Source: Lachnospiraceae bacterium
Lineage (GTDB): Bacteria; Bacillota; Clostridia; Lachnospirales; Lachnospiraceae
Direction: 5' to 3'
Length of the DNA stretch: 5,667 nt
Assembly (NCBI GenBank): GCA_016282215.1
Contig: JAEEKC010000036.1
Location: forward strand, 1 to 5,667
The notes below the pieces were generated by a model. That model ran no database searches. It had not been told where the DNA came from and saw only the letters and a list, made by a program, of their open reading frames with translations. Positions 1-4,057 of this stretch are shown one piece after another. Numbering within the stretch: position 1 is the first letter of the stretch; each line of letters opens with the position of its first letter. The translations under genes and the position numbers were made by a program.

Positions 1-364
1 AAGTACCCTCTGCCGTTGGTGCACCACTAAGCTTTGTATCACCGTTATAATACTCCACTGTAACTTCACCCATGCCTTCATGCTGTGTTGAAACGGTTGC
101 CGCTTTGGCCTGACCGTCATATATGAGTGAAGTCGGGGATGTAAATGTGAAATCACCCGCACTAGGTGTGTTCTTTATTGTAAGTGAGATTTCCATAGTA
201 CCCGTTCCGGTTTTCGCATCATCCGTTCCGGGCGTAATTGTCTTGGTCGTCGGTTCCGCATGTACTGTACTCACAAATGGCATTCCCGGCAGGAATCCAC
301 TTATGATAAGTACCAGCGAAAGGAAAACCGAAAGTATGGATCTCACTATCCTCCTTTTCGTCAT
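1..364 (-). CDS. Secreted surface protein with Ig-like MBG/YDG-type repeat (N-terminal part)
   Basis: The gene starts at the ATG at 364 and runs off the left edge after 121 codons. AGGAGGT (371-377) lies 6 bases upstream of the start. The first ~36 residues form a Sec signal: basic MTKRR, then a hydrophobic core, then a likely cut after VHA and before EPTT. A Thr/Gly-rich linker follows, then beta-strand-like sequence with TSLIYDGQAKAATVS and VTVEYYNGDTKLSGAPT. That pattern is typical of MBG/YDG bacterial Ig-like repeats, which usually occur in tandem in large adhesins or other surface proteins of Firmicutes. The repeat number and any cell-wall anchor (LPxTG or other) lie outside the window. 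It is the third gene of the minus-strand set, 67 bases after the lipoprotein gene, and is probably co-transcribed with it. I am confident of export, moderately confident of the repeat family, and cannot name the ligand or role. Confidence 0.8.
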   Translation of the reverse strand, partial: MTKRRIVRSILSVFLSLVLIISGFLPGMPFVSTVHAEPTTKTITPGTDDAKTGTGTMEISLTIKNTPSAGDFTFTSPTSLIYDGQAKAATVSTQHEGMGEVTVEYYNGDTKLSGAPTAEGT

Positions 365-431
365 GGAATTACCTCCTGTCTATCGTATTACCGCCTAACT
401 ATATTTTTACAAGTTTCTTCTACTGATTGTT

Positions 432-905
432 TCAATTCACATTCAGAGTAAGTTCCACATTCGATCCGTTAAGCGGCGTCTTATCTTGTAATCTAAAGCA
501 CTCATATTTGAGTGTTGCGGTGTATTCACCGTTTTCTAATTCTTTGCTTAATTTAATGCTCTTTACATGCTCTCCCGGTTCAATAAAATCCGAAGTCCAG
601 AGAACTGTCTCTTCTCCGGCATTTCCTTCTTCACCATTTGCCGTATCCGTTTCATCCTTTACCACAAGGCTGATACGAAAAAAACAGGTATTTTCATCGG
701 GATTATAAAAATCCACGCTCTGTTTTTCCTTCCCTGCCTTGAATTCAAGGCTTTCATATCCGGGAATGGCGATGTTGGGATTCATCTCTATGTTGCTGTA
801 ATCCTTTTCGGTCTTTTGCTCCACTTTTCCCGAGCAACCTGACAGAGAGCATATAAGTATGATCATCAGAAAGACCGCGAGGATTCTATTTGATTTTCTG
901 TTCAT
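432..905 (-). CDS. Small secreted lipoprotein with beta-sandwich-like domain
   Basis: This 157-residue protein has a clear lipoprotein signal: basic MNRKSNR, a hydrophobic stretch, and lipobox L-S-G-C with the lipidated cysteine at residue 24. It should be anchored to the outer face of the cell membrane. The mature part is acidic (VEQKTEKDYSN) and then strand-rich. Near residues 108-131 it reads FIEPGEHVKSIKLSKELENG followed by EYTATL, a Pro-Gly turn and strand pattern common in small Ig-like domains. A Glu/Gly/Asn-rich loop (NGEEGNAGEE) sits mid-domain. The start is the ATG at 905; an AAAGG site lies 10 bases upstream, weaker and further away than those of its neighbours. The gene sits between two genes for secreted proteins on the same strand, which suggests a membrane-bound accessory of the same surface system. 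I do not recognise a named family, and the function is unknown. Confidence 0.82.
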   Translation of the reverse strand: MNRKSNRILAVFLMIILICSLSGCSGKVEQKTEKDYSNIEMNPNIAIPGYESLEFKAGKEKQSVDFYNPDENTCFFRISLVVKDETDTANGEEGNAGEETVLWTSDFIEPGEHVKSIKLSKELENGEYTATLKYECFRLQDKTPLNGSNVELTLNVN

Positions 906-970
906 TTATTCACGACCTTTCTGTATCTCACCCCTCCGAGCCGCAGCCCGCAAGAGCAGACTAATTCTTG

Positions 971-1789
971 TTAATTTTTGTAGCCATACACCTCAATCGA
1001 TGTGACGCCATCCATATCCCTGCCGCCCTTTTGACCGGTGGAAGTTGTGACACTACAACACTCAAAGCCACCGTTATTCATAACAATACTAAATGGAGCT
1101 AAATCGTCATCAAGAGGTTTTTTAGCATTTTGTATGAATCTGCATTTTGTGATAGTATAACCCTCCACTGGTTCAACGGTTATTGTTCCATCCCAGACCC
1201 AGCCATAATCGTTATCATAGAATCTTGTGTTAAGGGTCACTGTGACCACGCCCTCCTCGGACTGGCTATAGGTAGTTTGGCCTGTAGCGGTTATTGTAGT
1301 GAGCAGTGTCTCTACTTTAACAGCGTCTTCCACCTTTGCCGTAAAGGTCACGGTGTCCTGATAGGTTCCGGCAGGCTTACTACTATAATCTGCTACTATG
1401 ATGCCCATAGGATTGGTCTTGCCACCATCTGCATTTAAGTCTGCAGCTGAGAACTCCCATGATGCAGGTGTTGCCGTACTGCTGTATGTACCTGTAGCTG
1501 TTGCCAGATTGTAACCAACGGAATTATCACCTGACTTTAGTGCCCAGCTATTTCTTGATGCTGCCGTGACGGTCAGTTTCTTACCTGTGGCAAAAGAATC
1601 CCCTTCTTTTACCTTTGCAGTAATGCCGTCCGTTGCATTCCAGCCGCTTTGTGCAACCGTAAGCGTAGCCGGAATGGTGATGGTGTAGTCTGTGCTGTTG
1701 TCTGCTGCTTTCGCCGGAACACTTGTTCCAAATGTTCCTATCGCAAGTGCTGCAGCAAGTGCGATTGATGTGAGTTTTTTCATCTTCAT
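971..1789 (-). CDS. Secreted two-part beta-rich surface protein
   Basis: I choose the ATG at 1789 (272 residues) over an upstream in-frame start at 1831 because GGAGGT (1797-1802) sits 7 bases before it and the next residues make a textbook Sec signal: MKMKKLTS, an Ala/Leu core, and cleavage after AKA at residue 28. The mature N-terminal part (about 29-155) has the pattern YTITIPATLTV, later SWEFSAADLN, and PAGTYQDTVTFTAKV. Such Ser/Thr/Ala-rich, strand-only sequence resembles fimbrial-subunit or WxL-like surface domains of gut Clostridia, though no WxL motif is present. The second part (about 156-272) is a separate domain with GWVWDGTITVEPVEGYTI and three cysteines, including an adjacent pair at 234-235. 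There is no LPxTG anchor, so it is either released or held by partners, perhaps the neighbouring lipoprotein. It is the first gene of the minus-strand set, with a long leader upstream. Its precise role is unknown. Confidence 0.85.
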   Translation of the reverse strand: MKMKKLTSIALAAALAIGTFGTSVPAKAADNSTDYTITIPATLTVAQSGWNATDGITAKVKEGDSFATGKKLTVTAASRNSWALKSGDNSVGYNLATATGTYSSTATPASWEFSAADLNADGGKTNPMGIIVADYSSKPAGTYQDTVTFTAKVEDAVKVETLLTTITATGQTTYSQSEEGVVTVTLNTRFYDNDYGWVWDGTITVEPVEGYTITKCRFIQNAKKPLDDDLAPFSIVMNNGGFECCSVTTSTGQKGGRDMDGVTSIEVYGYKN

Positions 1790-1796
1790 TAGTTCT

Positions 1797-1802
1797 ACCT
1801 CC
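1797..1802 (-). promoter_or_regulatory. Ribosome binding site that fixes the 1789 start
   Basis: GGAGGT on the minus strand lies 7 bases before the ATG at 1789. It decides against the longer reading that starts at 1831, whose extra 14 residues (MIVKIKKTKTEVEL) would put charged sequence ahead of the signal peptide. Confidence 0.85.
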
Positions 1803-1878
1803 GTTTTTGTTTTTTTGATTTTTACAATCATTTTCTTTTTAACTGATCATATCTGAAATCAATCCCCCCGCTAATTAC

Positions 1879-1886
1879 CAGATATG
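1879..1886. repeat. CAGATATG octamer: two direct copies and one inverted copy
   Basis: CAGATATG occurs at 1879-1886 and again at 1937-1944; with the two following A bases both read CAGATATGAA. Its exact complement CATATCTG occurs at 1848-1855. The 1848 and 1879 copies form an 8-base inverted repeat with a 23-base loop. The 1937 copy overlaps the arm of the terminator-like hairpin. These may be protein-binding sites or competing RNA stems; the sequence alone does not decide. Confidence 0.45.
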
Positions 1887-1901
1887 AAAATTTATAAAAT
1901 A

Positions 1902-1956
1902 AAAGCACCCAATCATAACCGGCGGTAACTAACCGTCAGATATGAACGAGTGCTTT
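1902..1956 (-). terminator. Long hairpin with T-rich tail: terminator or leader attenuator
   Basis: On the minus strand AAAGCACTCGTTCATA (1956-1941) pairs with TATGATTGGGTGCTTT (1917-1902). That is 15 of 16 positions, including two G-U pairs, with a single T-T mismatch. A nested CGGT/ACCG stem lies in the loop. The 3' side runs straight into TTTTATTTTATAAATTTT, as expected of an intrinsic terminator on this strand. It lies about 110 bases before the start of the 272-residue gene and downstream of both predicted promoters. It should therefore either attenuate the operon or end a short transcript. The plus-strand tail (CTTTATTAT) is weaker, so any activity that way is less likely. Confidence 0.6.
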
Positions 1957-1996
1957 ATTATCACGCAAGAAAATAAAAAAGCAGAAAATGCCGTAT

Positions 1997-2043
1997 GTTT
2001 GTTTGTTTGTTTGTTTGTTTGTTTGTTTGTTTGTTTGTTTGTT
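1997..2043. repeat. Tetranucleotide (GTTT)11 plus GTT simple repeat
   Basis: Eleven perfect GTTT units followed by GTT give 47 uninterrupted bases (AAAC on the minus strand). Pure tetranucleotide tracts of this length are slippage-prone in bacteria and often underlie phase variation. Here the tract begins 5 bases downstream of a predicted -10 box (2048-2053), so it covers about the start point and first transcribed bases of the surface-operon leader. It also lies inside a short open frame (ATG at 2114), where it encodes repeated TNKQ; one unit gained or lost would shift that frame. Confidence 0.95.
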
Positions 2044-2047
2044 AAAG

Positions 2048-2075
2048 ATTGTAAGTCCAGATACATAGGCGTCAA
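2048..2075 (-). promoter_or_regulatory. Sigma-A type promoter next to the GTTT repeat
   Basis: On the minus strand TTGACG (2075-2070) and TACAAT (2053-2048) each match five of six consensus positions and are separated by 16 bases. Transcription should start near 2041, at the edge of the tetranucleotide tract, and read toward the surface operon about 250 bases away. Start-site mapping would confirm it. Confidence 0.5.
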
Positions 2076-2174
2076 GTCCTTTTGAGCCGAAAATCCAATT
2101 CCCTTTGGTTCCATCCCCTCCTTAACAAAACGACCTGATACAGCCCATCCCCTCATCGTCCCCAATCATTTTGT

Positions 2175-2202
2175 TAATCAGATGAATGAGATGATTATAG
2201 CA
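2175..2202 (-). promoter_or_regulatory. Extended -10 promoter with overlapping dyad
   Basis: The minus strand reads TGCTATAAT (2202-2194), a perfect extended -10 element. The -35 hexamer at optimal spacing is poor (TGGCAA), as is tolerated by extended -10 promoters. A dyad TAATCA-N11-TGATTA (2175-2197) overlaps the -10 and the expected start region, so a repressor could sit there. It reads toward the repeat tract and the surface operon. Confidence 0.5.
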
Positions 2203-2262
2203 TAGTATGTACAATATTGCCACAAAAAGTATGATTTTAGGACGAAAAATATTCAAATCGCA

Positions 2263-2276
2263 CGAAAACGTTTTCG
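2263..2276. promoter_or_regulatory. LacI/CcpA-type palindromic operator (cre-like)
   Basis: CGAAAACGTTTTCG is a perfect 14-base palindrome with the central CG of LacI-family operators. It is close to the CcpA cre core (TGAAAACGTTTTCA), differing at the outer bases. It lies about 65 bases upstream of the extended -10 promoter on the minus strand, a position more compatible with activation or looping than with simple blocking. No regulator gene is visible here, so the cognate protein is inference. Confidence 0.45.
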
Positions 2277-2352
2277 CTATTTGGCAGATAAACATATTTT
2301 CCGGATACGTATCTTTATGCGATTCAAACAATAGAATACCTTTCCGCATCAC

Positions 2353-2823
2353 CTATAACTGACAAGCCATAAGCCAGATAGTCACAATAATCCCATATAA
2401 TAACAGAATCCAGATCGCTCCTGCGTACTTAACGCTCTTATCAGCATATATCTGAGAAAGCTCTTTTGCAGCATTCCTGTATTTCCATTCCAACTCAGCG
2501 GTTTTTCTTTCGATCATTTCCTCCGCGCGCACCTGCACTTCCCGATTAAGGTCGTCGGCACGCAGGCGAAGTTCCTTCTCTTTTTGCGCTGCCCTTGTTT
2601 CCCGGCCGGAAAGACTATCGACCTTCCTTTGATAATCTCTCTTAACGGTGGCGACCTCTTCTTCGGATTGCTGTCTGGTTTTCTCCATGTCCTCCATCAG
2701 CTTTTTGTTCCAATCCGCAAGGTCGATGTTCTGTGCTGTCAGTTTGTCGTTCTGTATCAGAATGAGATCGCTCTCTGAGTATAATCCCTCATTTTCTAAG
2801 CTACCAAAATGCCAAGTTTCACG
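2353..2823 (-). pseudogene. 5'-truncated coiled-coil protein with C-terminal membrane segment
   Basis: The first ATG (2697) gives 114 residues, but no good ribosome site precedes it. The same frame stays open upstream for another 42 codons with protein-like sequence (LYSESDLILIQNDKL, then LADWNKKL), until a stop at 2824-2826. That extension has no ATG, GTG or TTG, so the original start is missing. The retained part is a long charged helix rich in Glu, Arg and Lys (about residues 1-88 from the ATG), probably a coiled coil, then one membrane helix (YAGAIWILLLYGIIVTIWLM) and a short tail ending at 2353. Proteins with long coiled coils like this occur in mobilisation and plasmid cassettes, but I cannot assign a family. 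The adjacent transposon end most likely cut the gene. A residual 114-residue product from 2697 is possible. Confidence 0.6.
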
Positions 2824-2879
2824 TCAAATTCAGATATCCCCCTGTATCGAATAATCATACGTATGCTCTGTCATAATCC

Positions 2880-2908
2880 TTGGTACCAGAATTGTATTAT
2901 GGTATCAT
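2880..2908 (+). promoter_or_regulatory. Candidate promoter of the transposon operon
   Basis: TTGGTA (2880-2885) and TATCAT (2903-2908) are 17 bases apart; the -10 matches five of six consensus positions and the -35 four of six. Transcription would start near 2915 and pass through the 2930-2966 hairpin into the DUF6431 gene. The match is moderate, so this is a candidate only. Confidence 0.4.
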
Positions 2909-2929
2909 AAAAAGCCTATGAAAGAGAAA

Positions 2930-2966
2930 AGACAGGAACCACGCCCTCGAAAAGCCGTTCCTGTCT
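2930..2966. terminator. 10-bp stem hairpin inside the transposon left end
   Basis: AGACAGGAAC (2930-2939) and GTTCCTGTCT (2957-2966) form a perfect 10-base inverted repeat with a 17-base loop. On the minus strand the second arm continues into TTTTCTCTTT, so it could stop transcription leaving the element. On the plus strand the tail is CTCTTACT, which is not a good terminator. There it may instead act as a leader structure limiting read-through or expression of the transposition genes. Confidence 0.5.
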
Positions 2967-2990
2967 CTCTTACTAATACACGAAAGGACT

Positions 2991-3530
2991 GTGCCCTCGT
3001 GCCAGACAGGTTTTATGATAACCATCCCTATCGAAGATTGCAACTCTTTTTCGCAAAAAACATACAACGACTATGTATTCGGTTTACAGCCCCACATGAT
3101 GAAATGCAAGTGCGGTCGCTGTGGCGGACTGATCTTTTATGGCCGTTACAAAAGGCATCTCAAGATTCTGGGATTGTTCCTCTCACTCATCATTCAGCGT
3201 GTCAGATGCAGCTTCTGCGGCAAGACGCACGCCCTGATCCCATCGCTCATCGTTCCTTATTCTCAGATCCCCCGTGAGGACCAGCAGGAGATCCTGAAAC
3301 TCAATGAGGAAGGAAAATCAGCAAAGCCGGTTTTTGATCGGAACTTCCAGATAGATGAAAGCCACATGAGGCACATCATCCGACGATATAAACGGTTTTG
3401 GAAAGAGCGCATCCTCTCCCTCGGGCTCTCACTAAATGATAGGCTCACTGATGTTTGCCTGTCGGTTTATTCGCTCCAGTTCATGCAAATACACAGAACC
3501 TGGAATTCCTATTTTTCATCACCAACATAA
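2991..3530 (+). CDS. DUF6431 zinc-ribbon transposon protein
   Basis: This 179-residue reading starts at the GTG at 2991; an alternative ATG at 3015 (MITIPIEDCNSF, 171 residues) looks equally good, since neither has a strong ribosome site (AAAGGA just before the GTG, ACAGG before the ATG). The core is a probable zinc ribbon, C41-x2-C44 and C73-x2-C76, followed by GKTHALIPSLIVPYSQI and a basic helical region (MRHIIRRYKRFWKERI). The tail is LQFMQIHRTWNSYFSSPT. The CGKTHALxP...VPYSQI and FMQIHRT motifs are what I recognise as DUF6431, a family seen in Firmicutes beside DDE transposases. Its biochemical role is not established. Zinc binding and basic helices suggest DNA or protein contact, perhaps target or end recognition. 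It is the first gene of the cassette, 65 bases ahead of the DUF5348 gene. I am sure of the coding region and fairly sure of the family. Confidence 0.82.
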   Translation: MPSCQTGFMITIPIEDCNSFSQKTYNDYVFGLQPHMMKCKCGRCGGLIFYGRYKRHLKILGLFLSLIIQRVRCSFCGKTHALIPSLIVPYSQIPREDQQEILKLNEEGKSAKPVFDRNFQIDESHMRHIIRRYKRFWKERILSLGLSLNDRLTDVCLSVYSLQFMQIHRTWNSYFSSPT

Positions 3531-3563
3531 GGTGACACGACTGACTCTCTTCAAGGTGCTACT

Positions 3564-3597
3564 ATGGCAAAAAACATAAAAGGAGGCTTTTTGCCAT
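3564..3597 (+). promoter_or_regulatory. RBS-bearing hairpin at the DUF5348 start
   Basis: ATGGCAAAAA (3564-3573) and TTTTTGCCAT (3588-3597) are perfect 10-base inverted repeats. The 14-base loop carries AAAAGGAGG, and the 3' arm covers the first two bases of the ATG at 3596. In RNA this would present the ribosome site in a loop while burying the start codon, a plausible translational control for transposition genes. The stem is rich in A-U pairs, so its stability is moderate. Confidence 0.5.
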
Positions 3598-3599
3598 GA
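3564..3599 (+). CDS. Possible 11-residue leader peptide coupled to the DUF5348 gene
   Basis: ATG at 3564 opens MAKNIKGGFLP and stops at TGA 3597-3599, overlapping the ATG of the next gene in the ATGA arrangement used by the following two junctions. AAGGTG lies 5 bases before it (3553-3558). The peptide resembles no protein I know. Its codons also contain the AAAAGGAGG ribosome site of the DUF5348 gene, so it may exist only to control or couple that gene's translation. It could equally be chance. Confidence 0.3.
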   Translation: MAKNIKGGFLP

Positions 3600-4057
3600 C
3601 ACTTCAAACCATTTTTAAGCGGCTCGCAGACATCGACTGCCACGTTCAGGCCCTGATCAGGGATATCGGCTTGGGCGATGACTACGAGTTAGGGGATGTC
3701 TTTATCCCAAACAGGGCGGATCCCGAAGAGATGTTCCTTTTCAACGAACTCAGTGATCTGATGTCACCCTTATGCCGACTGCACCGGGAGCTCTTGTATC
3801 TGCTCATGCCCTGCAGCGATGCTCAGGTATTGAAAAAGTATCCAAATGGCCGTTACGGCTATGACATCCGTCCGTTCGAAGAGGGACGTACTTTCTCCTG
3901 CGGATCCCCCATTGAAGCTCTGATCTACGACGAGGATGGCTATCCCTGTTGGGTCAGCTCACGTGTAGAACATAACGGTACGGACTATTATCTCTACGGC
4001 TACAGCGACATCCCCTTAAACGGGCTCACGGTCAGAGAAAGGGGGTACACAGCATGA
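3596..4057 (+). CDS. DUF5348 domain-containing transposon protein
   Basis: This 153-residue protein starts at the ATG at 3596, 9 bases after GGAGG. The N-terminal half (about 1-75) is helical and Leu-rich (FKRLADIDCHVQALIRDIGL, later SPLCRLHRELLYLL). The C-terminal half (about 83-150) has NGRYGYD, FSCGSPIEALIYD, WVSSRVEHNGTDYYLYGY and PLNGLTVRERG, which I recognise as the DUF5348 signature, a compact beta-rich domain. DUF5348 proteins are common in mobile elements of gut Firmicutes; no biochemical function is established to my knowledge. The stop overlaps the transposase start (ATGA at 4054-4057), so the two are translationally coupled and probably made in related amounts. This points to a direct role in transposition or its control rather than a passenger function. 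No catalytic motif is evident. Confidence 0.85.
   Translation: MTLQTIFKRLADIDCHVQALIRDIGLGDDYELGDVFIPNRADPEEMFLFNELSDLMSPLCRLHRELLYLLMPCSDAQVLKKYPNGRYGYDIRPFEEGRTFSCGSPIEALIYDEDGYPCWVSSRVEHNGTDYYLYGYSDIPLNGLTVRERGYTA

Larger units (their letters stand above)
1790..2352 (-). other. Long gene-poor control region upstream of the surface operon
   Basis: This 560-base stretch has no convincing gene. Read on the minus strand it contains, in order: a palindromic operator-like site, an extended -10 promoter, a purine-rich AAGGAGGGG followed by a short ORF (ATG at 2114, stop at 1929-1931), a second promoter, the AAAC/GTTT repeat, a long hairpin with a T-rich tail, then AT-rich leader and the ribosome site of the 272-residue protein. 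The leader from the second promoter would be about 250 bases. The concentration of signals points to layered control of the surface genes. No known riboswitch consensus was recognised by eye. Confidence 0.6.
2824..2990 (+). other. Transposon left-end noncoding region
   Basis: This region lies between the broken coiled-coil frame and the first transposon gene. It holds a perfect palindrome CATACGTATG (2856-2865), three TGT-starting AT-rich motifs at 2843, 2869 and 2893, a promoter-like pair (2880-2908) and a hairpin (2930-2966). Tn7- and Tni-type ends carry several transposase-binding sites, and the three spaced TGT motifs could be such sites, but the right end is needed to test this. Nothing here is convincingly coding. 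Confidence 0.45.

Noticed and set aside
1130..1438. 102-residue plus-strand ORF opposite the secreted protein gene
   Set aside because: It is antisense to a gene with a strong ribosome site and signal peptide, and the Cys/His-rich composition is typical of antisense shadow frames.
1890..2041. Known riboswitch (for example a c-di-GMP type) in the surface-operon leader
   Set aside because: By eye no conserved aptamer core was found; only a hairpin with a T-rich tail is supported. A covariance-model search would settle it.
1997..2043. CRISPR array
   Set aside because: The repeats are pure 4-base units without spacers; this is a simple sequence repeat.
1929..2165. 78-residue minus-strand ORF with TNKQ repeats called as a full protein from the TTG at 2165
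   Set aside because: The repeat is a by-product of a period-4 DNA tract and the sequence after it is not protein-like. I kept only the tentative shorter leader from 2114 as a finding.
2122..2352. 76-residue minus-strand ORF after the truncated coiled-coil gene
   Set aside because: It is low-complexity and Ile/Leu/Cys/Phe-rich, overlaps the extended -10 promoter and the palindromic operator, and has no ribosome site or family resemblance. It looks like translated intergenic DNA.
2918..3277. 119-residue plus-strand ORF overlapping DUF6431
   Set aside because: It covers the hairpin and reads DUF6431 out of frame; the zinc-ribbon frame is clearly the coding one.
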